A DNA stretch of 64,000 bases from Flammeovirga pacifica (GCF_000807855.2 NZ_JRYR02000001.1:2841285-2905284); one strand, 5' to 3'; shown: positions 36,332 to 46,438, counted from the first letter of the stretch. The notes: generated by a model not told the origin, from the letters alone. Translations and numbers: made by a program.

Positions 36332-36338
36332 CACCAAG

Positions 36339-36372
36339 AAGGCTTCAGATTTAATTCTGAAGCCTTTTTTCT
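36339..36372 (+). terminator. Terminator of tRNA-Ser copy 1
   Basis: AAGGCTTCAGA pairs with TCTGAAGCCTT (11 bases) around TTTAAT and is followed by a T run. Confidence 0.85.
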
Positions 36373-36466
36373 TATTTAAAATTTTGAACTCAAATAATTG
36401 ATATCACTTTTTTAAACTGAAAATTAATAAGTTACAAAAAAACGAAAATATTTATTTACAAATTAT

Positions 36467-36497
36467 TTTGATTGATAAAAATAAACGAACATATTTG
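36467..36497 (+). promoter_or_regulatory. Promoter of tRNA-Ser copy 2
   Basis: TTTG at 36467-36470 and CATATTTG at 36490-36497, spacer 19 bases. The -33 lies outside the duplicated unit, so this copy acquired its own upstream element. Confidence 0.5.
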
Positions 36498-36525
36498 CAC
36501 CCGCTATCACAGACAGATAGCACAT

Positions 36526-36610
36526 AGAGAGTTGGCAGAGTGGTCGAATGCGGTAGTCTTGAAAACTATTGTACCGCGAGGTACCGGGGGTTCGAATCCC
36601 TCACTCTCTG
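36526..36610 (+). tRNA. tRNA-Ser (anticodon UGA), copy 2
   Basis: Identical over all 85 bases to the copy at 36247, with the same G discriminator followed by CACCA. It has its own terminator (36618-36650), and a sulfotransferase gene starts 65 bases after the tRNA end. Confidence 0.95.
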
Positions 36611-36617
36611 CACCAAG

Positions 36618-36650
36618 AAGGTTTCAGATTTATCTGAAACCTTTTTTCTT
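36618..36650 (+). terminator. Terminator of tRNA-Ser copy 2
   Basis: AAGGTTTCAGA pairs with TCTGAAACCTT around a TTTA loop. Relative to copy 1 both arms changed together (C-G to T-A), so pairing is kept. Confidence 0.85.
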
Positions 36651-36674
36651 GCCCAATTTTTTTATATTTAAATC

Positions 36675-37571
36675 ATGAAGACAAATCATATTGATTTTTT
36701 AGTTGTTGGTGCAGGGAAGTCTGGTACAACTTCCATCCAAAAATACTTAGAGCAACACCCCAATATTTTTCTTCCTCCACAAAAGGAAACTTTATTTTGG
36801 CATCAACACACCAACCCAAATCGTTCTCAAACACACTTCCTAAAAGAGTATATTGATACTTTAGAAGATTATCATAAAACATTTAGTCAAAGTACAGCAA
36901 AACTAAATGGAGAAGTCTGTCCTAGCTACCTGTATTATCACTCTCATGTAATTCAAAACCTAAAAAAATATCATCCCAATTATAAAGGCGTTAAAATTAT
37001 TATCATTCTAAGAGAACCGGTCAGTAAAATTATCTCTTCCTATCATTTTGTATCGACTTCTTTAGGTAGAATTGGAAGAACTATTATTGATAAAGATTTC
37101 AGAATGGCTTTAGAAAAAGAACAATTAAGATTACTCGACCCAAATTGTTTACCTGACCTTTATTATAAAGACACAACAATGTATGCTGAACAAGTAAAGG
37201 CTTACCTTGATCATTTCGACCACGTGAAAGTACTTTTTTATGATGACTTGAAAGAAAACCCTAAAGAAGTCATGGATAATATTACTGATTTTATTGGTGC
37301 AGAAAGATTTAAAACATATCCTGACTTTAGCAAGAAGTACAATATCTCCTATCAAAGACTTGTTCCTAAAATACCATTTTTAAAACGAGTGTTTTTTGAT
37401 CCTAGGATAATATATCGTCTACCATTCATAAAAAAACACCTTTTTGAAGAGGAAGTTATTGATGATACTATTCGAGGTGAGTTAAAAAATCAATTTCATG
37501 AAAATGTACATCAATTAGAAGCATACACACAACTTCCATTTACTAAAAGATGGGGGTACTCCTCTAACTAA
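36675..37571 (+). CDS. Sulfotransferase domain protein
   Basis: A 298-residue PAPS-dependent sulfotransferase of the Sulfotransfer_1/heparan-type group. The 5'-phosphosulfate loop is GAGKSGTTSI (residues 12-21), the 3'-phosphate segment is IIILREPVSKIISSYH (about 109-124), and a family C-terminal KY...LVPKIP segment follows. Cytoplasmic, with no signal peptide. The likely acceptor is a glycan or lipid; none is visible nearby. The ATG is 25 bases after the tRNA terminator, so a promoter inside the tRNA region or read-through is needed. Its last eight bases overlap recG convergently. Confidence 0.88.
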   Translation: MKTNHIDFLVVGAGKSGTTSIQKYLEQHPNIFLPPQKETLFWHQHTNPNRSQTHFLKEYIDTLEDYHKTFSQSTAKLNGEVCPSYLYYHSHVIQNLKKYHPNYKGVKIIIILREPVSKIISSYHFVSTSLGRIGRTIIDKDFRMALEKEQLRLLDPNCLPDLYYKDTTMYAEQVKAYLDHFDHVKVLFYDDLKENPKEVMDNITDFIGAERFKTYPDFSKKYNISYQRLVPKIPFLKRVFFDPRIIYRLPFIKKHLFEEEVIDDTIRGELKNQFHENVHQLEAYTQLPFTKRWGYSSN

Positions 37572-39669
37572 TTCTACTCCAATTTGTCACAGACTTTTTA
37601 ACTAACATCGATTGTTGGTATTTGATAATTTGATGTTCTTCCTTTTCTAAATCGGGATCTTCATCTAGTATTTTATCTGCCAAGCCTCTTACAAATTGTA
37701 GTAATGCAGCATCAGCTCCAATATCTGCATGTCTTAAATCCAATACTCCACTTTGTTGTGTGCCTTCAATATCTCCAGGTCCACGTAATTTTAAATCAGC
37801 ATCAGCTATTTTAAAACCATCTGTGGTATCGACCATAGTTTGAATTCTCACTTTTCCATCTTTTGATAACTTATCTTTTGTCATCAACACACAGTAAGAC
37901 TGTTCAGCACCTCTACCTACACGTCCTCTAAGCTGATGCAATTGTGCTAAACCAAACTTCTCTGCATTTTCAATCACCATAATTGACGCATTAGGCACAT
38001 TTACACCCACCTCAATTACCGTTGTTGCCACCATTATTTGAGTTTTATTATCCGCGAAGCGTTGCATTTCTGCATCTTTATCCGCAGGTTTCATTCGTCC
38101 ATGGACAATACTTACTCTAAAATCAGGAAATGCTCTTGAGACCGCTTCATACCCTTCCTCTAAATTTTTATAATCTAAAGTTTCTGATTCTTCAATTAAT
38201 GGATACACAATATAGGCTTGTCGACCTAACTCTACTTGTTCTCTGATAAAACCAAAAACTCTTAATCGTCCTTTATCAAATTTATGCCAAGTAATAATAG
38301 GTTTTCGCCCTGCCGGAAGCTGATCAATAATAGACACCTCCAAATCTCCATATACCGTCATTGCTAAGGTTCTTGGAATAGGTGTAGCGGTCATTACCAA
38401 CATATGTGGTTTGGCCTTACTTTTCTTTTTCCATAAAGCCGCTCGCTGAGCTACGCCAAATCGATGTTGTTCATCGATAACACACAAACCTAAATTATAA
38501 AAATCGACTTTATCTTCGATGAGTGCATGTGTTCCTACGATAATTTTTAATGAACCATCTCTTAAGGTCTCATCAATTCTTCTCCTAGTTTTAGTTTTTG
38601 ATGAACCTGTAAGTAGTTCTATCGTTACACCCATGGCATCAGCAAATGGTTTCAAGCCATTATAATGCTGTTGTGATAAAATTTCTGTTGGAGCCATTAA
38701 GGCAGACTGTGCATCATTGTCCAAAGCCATCAACATACACATGAAGGCAACAATAGTTTTACCAGAACCTACATCCCCTTGTAAAAGCCTGTTCATCTGA
38801 TACCCACTTTTCATATCATTGTAAATCTCTCTTACTACTCTCTTTTGGGCATCAGTAAGTTCAAAAGGAAGGTGTTCTTTATAAAAAAGATTGAAAGTAG
38901 GTATTGTACTAAAAACTTGTCCTCTAAATTTATCGGTTCTCTTTCCTACTTTTGATGCAATGATTTTTAATTGAAGGAAAAATAATTCTTCGAATTTAAG
39001 TCTATTCTTTGACTGCTCTAAAGTGGCTGCATCTTTTGGAAAATGTGCCCAAGCAACAGCCAAGCCTTTTGATATTAAATTGTTTTCTGATAAAATATAA
39101 GGCGGTAATGTTTCTGAAATATCATGATACACCTTCTCTAATAAAGTACGGGTAATTTTAGCCAGCATTCGACTGTCCATTCCCTTATTTTTCATTTTAT
39201 CTGAAGTGTGATAAACAGGTTGTAAACCTCCCGTTTTTTTCGTTTCTACATTAGGGTCATACTCCTCCATTTCTGGATGTGCAATAGACATTTTGTAGCC
39301 ATAACGTTGAGGTTTTCCGTAAATCACATACCAAGCCCCTACCTTCAGTTTTTTTTCAATCCATTTTGCTCCTTTAAACCAAACAAGTTCCAATTCTCCA
39401 GTTTCATCAGAAATAAAACCTGTAAGTCTTTTAGATCGGGCTTCGCCAACACTTTGTAAATTGGTTAATCTTCCAATAATTTGAACGTAAGCAGTATCAT
39501 CAATCACCTCATTGATCTTATAAAAACGAGTACGGTCTTCATGACGAAAAGGGTACTGTTCTAATAAATCGCCAAAAGTATATACTCCCAATTCTTTATT
39601 TAGAAGTTCAGCCCTCATCGCTCCAACCCCCTTTAAAAACTCAATTTTAGTATCAAATATATTTTTCAC
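37564..39669 (-). CDS. recG: ATP-dependent DNA helicase RecG
   Basis: A 701-residue branch-migration helicase for stalled forks and Holliday junctions. The N-terminal wedge/OB domain (about 1-250) is followed by Walker A GDVGSGKT near residue 297, DEQH near 396, MTATPIPRTLA, and the C-terminal helicase motif block HQLRGRVGRG. The end (QSMLVKKSVTNWSRIS) is normal. The stop region overlaps the convergent sulfotransferase by eight bases. The 265-base region beyond its start also serves the PorU2-like gene. Confidence 0.96.
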   Translation of the reverse strand: MKNIFDTKIEFLKGVGAMRAELLNKELGVYTFGDLLEQYPFRHEDRTRFYKINEVIDDTAYVQIIGRLTNLQSVGEARSKRLTGFISDETGELELVWFKGAKWIEKKLKVGAWYVIYGKPQRYGYKMSIAHPEMEEYDPNVETKKTGGLQPVYHTSDKMKNKGMDSRMLAKITRTLLEKVYHDISETLPPYILSENNLISKGLAVAWAHFPKDAATLEQSKNRLKFEELFFLQLKIIASKVGKRTDKFRGQVFSTIPTFNLFYKEHLPFELTDAQKRVVREIYNDMKSGYQMNRLLQGDVGSGKTIVAFMCMLMALDNDAQSALMAPTEILSQQHYNGLKPFADAMGVTIELLTGSSKTKTRRRIDETLRDGSLKIIVGTHALIEDKVDFYNLGLCVIDEQHRFGVAQRAALWKKKSKAKPHMLVMTATPIPRTLAMTVYGDLEVSIIDQLPAGRKPIITWHKFDKGRLRVFGFIREQVELGRQAYIVYPLIEESETLDYKNLEEGYEAVSRAFPDFRVSIVHGRMKPADKDAEMQRFADNKTQIMVATTVIEVGVNVPNASIMVIENAEKFGLAQLHQLRGRVGRGAEQSYCVLMTKDKLSKDGKVRIQTMVDTTDGFKIADADLKLRGPGDIEGTQQSGVLDLRHADIGADAALLQFVRGLADKILDEDPDLEKEEHQIIKYQQSMLVKKSVTNWSRIS

Positions 39670-39890
39670 TTAAAATGATTAATTTTTTTATACATTTTAT
39701 TTGATAGTCAATATCCCGAAATTAGTGTATTCTAATGAATTCTATTAATTTTAGAAAAGGGCTTTTTAAAAGAGTGCATTAGAAATATCAATTTTTAAAG
39801 AATATCAACTTTACATGTTTTGTTTTTGAGGCTTTTCTTTAAATTATCTTTTTGATATAAATTTGATCCCGTATCAAAAAACTCAAAAAA

Positions 39891-39898
39891 TATCTTTC
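39891..39898 (+). promoter_or_regulatory. Candidate -7 box of the PorU2-like gene
   Basis: TATCTTTC (one mismatch to TAnnTTTG) lies 36 bases before the ATG. A TTTG at 39862-39865 is the best -33 candidate, with a long spacer. Confidence 0.35.
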
Positions 39899-39934
39899 TA
39901 ATAACTCCTATTAATTCATTATTCTGATCTAAAT

Positions 39935-42900
39935 ATGCGACAAGCTATTGTCTATATACTCTTATCCACTTTATTTTTATCTACTCCTGTTTTATCTCAA
40001 AATCAGGATTTAGATAATTGGAGAGAAAAAACTCGTAATACTACATTCTTTCGTATGGAAGTTCGAGAGAGAGGATTGTACCGTATCACTAAAGAAATTT
40101 TAGAAGCGGCAGGTTACCCTGTTAGTGACCAAAATGCCAATGTTATAAGAATGTACAGAAGAGGTGTTGAGATAGCTATAAATGTATCCTCTTCCAATAA
40201 TAGAATTGAGTATATCGAATTTTATGGTGACCGTAATGACGGAGGCACAGATGTAGATTTATTTGTAAATTCGAATGATCATGTCAACCCTTTTGAACCT
40301 GTTTATTCAAGAACAGCAGTATACTTCTTATCTACAAGTGATGTAAGTTCAGAAACAGCTCCGCCAAAAAGAATTCAAACCTCTACTTATACTAACCCGG
40401 CTGCGAGTATCCCAACAAACCATTATTATACAGAAACGTATCGAGGAGTTCCTCTAAATGGAAATGATATTAACGCTCCTTTTGGAAGTTTAAGAACATC
40501 TTATTGCAGAGGACATTCAACAGACACATTTAGTGACTCAAGAAATAAATTCAGATCTAATTTTGCAGATCCTAGAGGTTGGACGTCTTACAACAATAAT
40601 TCTGTAAGTGGTGTAATGACTTTTCAACTTTCAACGGTAGATCTCGCCGATAATTTTAATGATGCGAAAGTAGAAATGAATATTATCAATTTCGCTGCTA
40701 GATCAGCTAATGTTAATATTACATCAAATAATGGAGAGGGAAGTACATCAAATAAAGTATCAAATCAAGGCATAAATAGCTATGAAGATTCTGGTTTAAT
40801 AACATTTAATCTATCAAGTAGTGAATTTAGTTCAAGTGATTTTACTCAAATTGAATTAGAAGATACTAGAGAAGGCTCTAATAATACGGATAGAAATCAA
40901 TTAGGTGTTTCCTACATCAATTTAACTTATCCACAAAAACATGCTGATATAGATGGTAATCATGACCGAGTGTTCCAATTACCATCTAGCCAAGATCATA
41001 AGCTTTCTGTGGATGAAAATAATGAAGGGAGATTTTACGATATAACTAATCAATATGAACCGATATTACTTCCATCAACAAGATCAGGAGGAAAAACAGA
41101 AGCTACATTAGAACAAAATTCAACTATGTTAGAAAAGAAAGTTCTTTATTCTGTAATAAGAGCAAGACCTTCAAACATTTCAAGAGCTGAATTTGAGTTT
41201 ACCAATAATAACCTCACCTACAACTACCTAATTGTTTCTCATGAAGATTTAAATTCTGGTGCAACTAGCTACGCCAACTATAGAAGATCTACCGATGGAG
41301 GTAGTAATAATGTTTATTTGGCAGAAATGACTCGCTTATATAACACCTTCTCATGGGGAGAACAAACTCCTTTAGCCATCAGAAACTGTATCAAATTATT
41401 ACACGACAACAATCTTCAATATATTTTATTATTGGGAAAAGGACTTGACCTTAATTATGACCCTTATGAAAAAACAGCTACTGGGGAAAGGGCTTATCAT
41501 TATGTACCAGCTTATGGTTTTCCTGGCTCTGATGTAGCCTATACAATGTATCTTGAAGACGAAAATGATGTAGTTCAACCCTATCCACAGGTACCTATTG
41601 GTAGAATGTCTGCCATTAATAATCAACAAATATTAGATTACCTAAATAAAGTAATTGAACATGATGCTATAGCCTTTGACGATCTTTGGAGAAAAAGAGC
41701 ATTACACCTTAGTGGAGGTGCCACACCAAGTCAGCAAGTTTCTTTTAAAGAAATTGTTGATCGTTATAAGGACGTATTTATTGATACATTAGAAGGTGGG
41801 ACAGTAGAAACCATTAGTAGAGAAACAGACGGTTCCATAGAATTTATTGATGTATCTGATATCGTCAATGATGGAATATCACTTATGACCTTTTTTGGAC
41901 ACTCCTCTTCTACTTCTGCTGATATTGATATAGGAGAAGCAAGTGACCCAACTAAAGGGTACCAAAATCAGGGTAAATATCCATTTATTGTTATGAATGG
42001 TTGTGGAGGAGGAAATTTTCTTACACATGAAAAATCTTGGGGAGAAGACTGGGTTGAAACTCCTAATAAGGGAGGAATAGGTTTCATGGCAAAATCTGGA
42101 ATCGGTAGTTCAAATGAACTTGAAGAATATGGAAATCAATTTTATAATAACTTTTATAAAATAAACATTGGTGATAATGTTGGTTTACATATCAATCAAA
42201 TTCAAAAAACACTTATAAATAACTCTCAATCAAGATCTCGTTTTGCTCATGTAGAACAATTTGATTTACAAGGAGATCCGTTTATTAAAATTTCACCAAA
42301 AAAAGTTGATTTTGCCTTAAAAGAAGAAAAAACAACATTTACAGCTGTCAATGGTTCAAATATAAATGCCAATGATAATATCTTTTACATAGATCTTGAC
42401 ATCTTCAATTTTGGAAGAACATCTAACTCCAATAAGATATATATTGAAGTAAAAAGAAGGTATAGTAACGGTACTTTCTCTTCTATTACCACAATTGATT
42501 CTTTGAATGCTCCTTATAACTTTACTTCAAAAAGGCTTATTATAGAAAATTCTGCTACAGATAAAGAACTTGGAGGTGGCGATAACTTATTTACTATCAT
42601 TGTTGGAGACTTCATTAATTCAAATGGAGATGTTTCCATGAAAGATCCTAATAGTGAAGGTAACCTCAATAATAATACAATCAGTAAAAGTGTAAACTTT
42701 AGTGAAAACCGTGTAGCTTTTATTCAACCTTTGAATCTTTCTGTGGTACATGATGACAACCTTACTATGTATGCATATGATTATTCATATGATAAATCAC
42801 CAAAAGAATTTCATCTACAATTAAGTACTGATACCGCTTTTACAAGTGTAACAGAAGAAAGAATTACAACATCCCAACTCGTAGAATGGAATGTACCTTT

Positions 42901-45202
42901 AAACTCTTCAAATGACACAACAGTGTATTATGCAAGAGTTCGATTTAATTTTGAAAATGAATATAGTGAGTGGTCTAATATCTCTTTTACTAAGATCAAT
43001 AATAGTACTGGTAACGGTAAGATGTTAAGTAATTTCTACCAAATGGAACATAACGTTGTGACTTCTGGTATAAATTTAACTGAAGGTTCCAATAATAAAC
43101 CACGATGGGATTTCCCTAATCAAGATGTAAATATTAGTGTTGGAACTGGTGGAAAAACATATGGAGATGGGTATTATTACCAAGTTCAAATAAATAATAA
43201 CATTATTGTAGAAAATGGTTCTTGTAGTATTGGAGGAGACAATGAACCTGGAGATAAAGTATTATTTTTATTCTTTGATCAAAATTCTGGTGAGATTGTT
43301 TCAGGTGATCAGTTTTATTGGAATGATAGAATGTGTGGACAAGGCAACCCGCCTGCTTCAGTACAAATGAGATCTAGAGATCTCAGAGGTTATGTTTGTA
43401 CAGGATGTGGTGAAGAACTCACTAAAAATGGTCCATATGCACTATTCGAAGACCCAGGAACTAGATTCTTAAAAGATGGAGATTATGTACTAACTATCTT
43501 TTCTGGTTCATTTGATATTCAAACAGTCCCTACAGATCCTGCTGTAAAAGAATCTTTTCATCAACATTATGAAGGTTTAGCAAAAGCAGGTTTAGATACT
43601 TTAGCACTAAAAAATTTACCTCCAGGTACTCCTTTTATTGGATGGAGTAAGTACAACGACCCCACTTATAATGCTCAATATTATTATGGCGGATCAACCT
43701 CTGATATACTATCAGAAAATTTCGTAATCTCTCCTGATGTTGTTCAAGGTAGTGCCACCACAAACCTAATAGGCCCTACTAGCTTATTTAATCGTTTATG
43801 GGTAGATGCAGATCTTGAGAGTACTGATCTTTTAACAACACAAATATTTGGTCAAACATTTAATATTGATGGAAGTATAGATTCTACTTTATTGTATCAA
43901 CATGAAGGCGAAATTGGTAATAGTGGGCTAGATTTAGCCTTTATTTCAGAATTAAAAAACTATAGTTTTATGGGGTTAAAATTAATATTAACTGACCCAA
44001 TAAATAAAACTGCAGCACAACTTAATCATTGGAGGATTTCTTATTCAGAACCACCCAATTGCGTCTTTTTATACGATGATATCACAGATAATACTAAAGT
44101 AAGAGAATTACAACAAGGTCAAAAAACAACTTATAATTTCACGGTACGGAATGTATCCAACAAACCTTTCATTGACACTTTACTTACTACAGTAAATTAT
44201 AATTTCAATAACACTATTGTCACAGATACAATATTCTTACCTGCATTACCACCAAATGCTAATTACTCTTTAGCTATTTCACCACAAACTTGGGAACATA
44301 AGTTACAGGGAAATGTAGACATGAATATTAATATTAATGCTGATAGAGCCCAGATGGAAACTTTTTTTAGTGACAATACTGGAGCAGGTAAAATGAACGT
44401 AATGGTAGACGAAACTACACCTGCTATTGATATATTATTTGATGGTCAAAGAATTATTGATGGTGATATTGTAGCACCGAATGCAATGGTTTCAATTAGT
44501 CTTAATGATGAAAACGAATTCTTAAACCTTGATGATTTCATTGATGATGATGAAGTTTCACTTCTACAAGCATTTATAAAAAATGATTCTTCAGAAACTT
44601 ATGAAGAAATTACATTAGCTAATTTAGAGGTAACTAAAGTGAATAATCAAAATCATATTATCGCGAGTTTTAATTTAAATGATGAAGTACCTCAAACATT
44701 TTTAGATGAAAATGGAAATCTTCTCAACAATCAATACACTTTGAGAGTTACCGGTTCTGATGTATCAGGAAATAAAATTGGCGATGGTTCAGAGAATTCA
44801 GCAAATAGAATTCCTTACCTAGAACAACGATTTAATATTAATCAAACACCTGCAATTACTAATTTCTATCCTTACCCCAATCCTTTCTCTGATAATGTTC
44901 GATTTGTATTTCAAATTACAGGTATAGATGTTCCTGATGAGATTAAAATTCAGATTATGACTGTAACCGGCAGAGTAGTGAAAGAAATCTTTCAAGATGA
45001 ATTAGGACCTATTAGAATAGGTACAAATATCTCTGAATATGCTTGGGATGGAAGAGATGAGTTTGGGGATCAGTTAGCTAATGGTGTTTATTTATATCGT
45101 GTTATCATACCAAGAAAAAAGACTGGAGAATTTGATCATATTGACACTGGAAAAGATCATATGTTCAAACACAATATTGGTAAACTTTATTTATTAAGGT
45201 AA
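39935..45202 (+). CDS. C25 family peptidase, PorU2-like (type IX secretion-associated)
   Basis: A 1755-residue secreted protein with a Sec signal (cleavage after PVLSQ). The N-terminal third is beta-rich, followed by a gingipain-like C25 peptidase domain with the predicted catalytic pair H656 (TFFGHSSS) and C690 (MNGCGGGNF). Long Ig-like and CTD-like beta domains follow. The C-terminus, about 1650-1755 (YPYPNPFSDNVRFVF...AWDGRDEFGDQLANGVYLYRV), is a FlgD-like module as found in type IX secretion substrates and in PorU2. PorU, the characterised sortase, is about 1150 residues, so this is a larger paralogue of uncharacterised role. It overlaps the next convergent gene by 16 bases. Confidence 0.85.
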   Translation: MRQAIVYILLSTLFLSTPVLSQNQDLDNWREKTRNTTFFRMEVRERGLYRITKEILEAAGYPVSDQNANVIRMYRRGVEIAINVSSSNNRIEYIEFYGDRNDGGTDVDLFVNSNDHVNPFEPVYSRTAVYFLSTSDVSSETAPPKRIQTSTYTNPAASIPTNHYYTETYRGVPLNGNDINAPFGSLRTSYCRGHSTDTFSDSRNKFRSNFADPRGWTSYNNNSVSGVMTFQLSTVDLADNFNDAKVEMNIINFAARSANVNITSNNGEGSTSNKVSNQGINSYEDSGLITFNLSSSEFSSSDFTQIELEDTREGSNNTDRNQLGVSYINLTYPQKHADIDGNHDRVFQLPSSQDHKLSVDENNEGRFYDITNQYEPILLPSTRSGGKTEATLEQNSTMLEKKVLYSVIRARPSNISRAEFEFTNNNLTYNYLIVSHEDLNSGATSYANYRRSTDGGSNNVYLAEMTRLYNTFSWGEQTPLAIRNCIKLLHDNNLQYILLLGKGLDLNYDPYEKTATGERAYHYVPAYGFPGSDVAYTMYLEDENDVVQPYPQVPIGRMSAINNQQILDYLNKVIEHDAIAFDDLWRKRALHLSGGATPSQQVSFKEIVDRYKDVFIDTLEGGTVETISRETDGSIEFIDVSDIVNDGISLMTFFGHSSSTSADIDIGEASDPTKGYQNQGKYPFIVMNGCGGGNFLTHEKSWGEDWVETPNKGGIGFMAKSGIGSSNELEEYGNQFYNNFYKINIGDNVGLHINQIQKTLINNSQSRSRFAHVEQFDLQGDPFIKISPKKVDFALKEEKTTFTAVNGSNINANDNIFYIDLDIFNFGRTSNSNKIYIEVKRRYSNGTFSSITTIDSLNAPYNFTSKRLIIENSATDKELGGGDNLFTIIVGDFINSNGDVSMKDPNSEGNLNNNTISKSVNFSENRVAFIQPLNLSVVHDDNLTMYAYDYSYDKSPKEFHLQLSTDTAFTSVTEERITTSQLVEWNVPLNSSNDTTVYYARVRFNFENEYSEWSNISFTKINNSTGNGKMLSNFYQMEHNVVTSGINLTEGSNNKPRWDFPNQDVNISVGTGGKTYGDGYYYQVQINNNIIVENGSCSIGGDNEPGDKVLFLFFDQNSGEIVSGDQFYWNDRMCGQGNPPASVQMRSRDLRGYVCTGCGEELTKNGPYALFEDPGTRFLKDGDYVLTIFSGSFDIQTVPTDPAVKESFHQHYEGLAKAGLDTLALKNLPPGTPFIGWSKYNDPTYNAQYYYGGSTSDILSENFVISPDVVQGSATTNLIGPTSLFNRLWVDADLESTDLLTTQIFGQTFNIDGSIDSTLLYQHEGEIGNSGLDLAFISELKNYSFMGLKLILTDPINKTAAQLNHWRISYSEPPNCVFLYDDITDNTKVRELQQGQKTTYNFTVRNVSNKPFIDTLLTTVNYNFNNTIVTDTIFLPALPPNANYSLAISPQTWEHKLQGNVDMNININADRAQMETFFSDNTGAGKMNVMVDETTPAIDILFDGQRIIDGDIVAPNAMVSISLNDENEFLNLDDFIDDDEVSLLQAFIKNDSSETYEEITLANLEVTKVNNQNHIIASFNLNDEVPQTFLDENGNLLNNQYTLRVTGSDVSGNKIGDGSENSANRIPYLEQRFNINQTPAITNFYPYPNPFSDNVRFVFQITGIDVPDEIKIQIMTVTGRVVKEIFQDELGPIRIGTNISEYAWDGRDEFGDQLANGVYLYRVIIPRKKTGEFDHIDTGKDHMFKHNIGKLYLLR

Positions 45203-46338
45203 TACTGAGAAGTAACTTCTATCTTATCATCGATTTTAGAATATCGATAATAATTAACTGAAAATCGAACAGAATTATAAACTAGAAACACAAAAAGTAA
45301 TAAATAATACTTCTTATTTTTTGATAGATGTTTATCAAATAAATAGACTAAAACTACAAGAGTGAAAGGATAAATTATAGACAAAAACCTTTCTGCCTCT
45401 TGTGTATTCCCACCATATACAGAAAAATAAGGAGTAACTATCATAAAAAATAGGTAAGATAATATTCCTGAAATAATCAGTTTCATACTTCCATTCACAT
45501 TTTTAAATAGTAATATGATTAACCCTATTATGTAGGTAGTGAATATTATTTTTGAAAAGATCATATTCCCAACAAAAACATTATTATTTATAGGTAAAAA
45601 CCACCTTGTAAATACAAATGAATAATCAGAAAGATTATGAACTACGGAGGTCCACCCTCCCATTTCAAAATCAGCTCTAGAATGGTTGAAAATGACGGAA
45701 TAAACATGCCACATCACCCCTAAAACACCACTGATAGTGAAATGTAAAATGTACTTCTTAATCTGATCTCTTTTCTCAAAAATCACATAAGCAAAAAAGC
45801 CTACCCAAATAAAAAACATAGCTGTTCTTTGTAAAGGAAGTAAGCATCCGAGTAATGTCAATAGTAAGAAATGGGATGATTGTATTTTCTTCTTATCTAG
45901 ATCAATAAATAAATTCACATAAGTAGATAGTAACCCTAAAAACACAATTTCCGACCACATGAATTTATAATCCATTAATAATGAAGTAGATAATAGTATA
46001 CTTAAGAAAATCACTATTCGATATTTCTTATCATTTATATTTTCACTCAATTTTAATGTATTATACACCACAAAGTAGAACCCTATTATTTGTAAAAGAA
46101 TAAAGTTAATTGGGTAATAATCAATCAATAATGATAATAAGAAAGGATATAATGGAGGCCATAATAAAAATAAAGTTCCATCAGGGTTAAGCATAACTCC
46201 TTTATCAGCAATGCTTTCAGCGGCATGAAAGTAGAATATGGAATCATGACTTAGACCTATTCCAAAAATGAACTGAATAGTATATACTATACATGCAATT
46301 ATTGAAAAAAAATGAAATAAAGTATTAATACTCTTCAT
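45187..46338 (-). CDS. Polytopic membrane protein, glycosyltransferase-C-like
   Basis: A 383-residue protein with about ten hydrophobic helices. After the first helix comes GIGLSHDSIFYFHAAESIADKG and then LLWPPLYPFLLSLLI, a pattern like the first periplasmic loop of dolichyl/undecaprenyl-phosphate-sugar-using GT-C enzymes, where an acidic residue is catalytic; D in HDSIFY is the candidate. A role in transferring a sugar on the periplasmic face is possible but unproven. The 3' end overlaps the PorU2-like gene by 16 bases, and the start is 100 bases from the divergent membrane gene. Confidence 0.65.
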   Translation of the reverse strand: MKSINTLFHFFSIIACIVYTIQFIFGIGLSHDSIFYFHAAESIADKGVMLNPDGTLFLLWPPLYPFLLSLLIDYYPINFILLQIIGFYFVVYNTLKLSENINDKKYRIVIFLSILLSTSLLMDYKFMWSEIVFLGLLSTYVNLFIDLDKKKIQSSHFLLLTLLGCLLPLQRTAMFFIWVGFFAYVIFEKRDQIKKYILHFTISGVLGVMWHVYSVIFNHSRADFEMGGWTSVVHNLSDYSFVFTRWFLPINNNVFVGNMIFSKIIFTTYIIGLIILLFKNVNGSMKLIISGILSYLFFMIVTPYFSVYGGNTQEAERFLSIIYPFTLVVLVYLFDKHLSKNKKYYLLLFVFLVYNSVRFSVNYYRYSKIDDKIEVTSQYYLNK

Positions 46339-46438
46339 GATTAATATTTAGAACAAAAAACAATTATTTTAAAGTTAGAACCAGTAAAAATCATCATTTT
46401 TGATATTAAACTAAGTTCTATTCATAAGACCTCTTTAA

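Larger units (their letters stand above)
36211..36650 (+). repeat. Direct duplication of the tRNA-Ser unit
   Basis: Two copies of about 160 bases, 36211-36373 and 36490-36650, begin with CATATTTGCACCCGCTATCAC and contain the -7 box, leader hairpin, an identical 85-base tRNA and a terminator. Copies differ by one base in the leader loop and by base changes in the terminator stem and loop. The spacing is 279 bases and the sequence between them is unrelated. Confidence 0.9.

Noticed and set aside
36472-36678. 68-residue frame across tRNA-Ser copy 2
   Set aside because: It consists mainly of tRNA and terminator sequence and is a shadow of the RNA gene.
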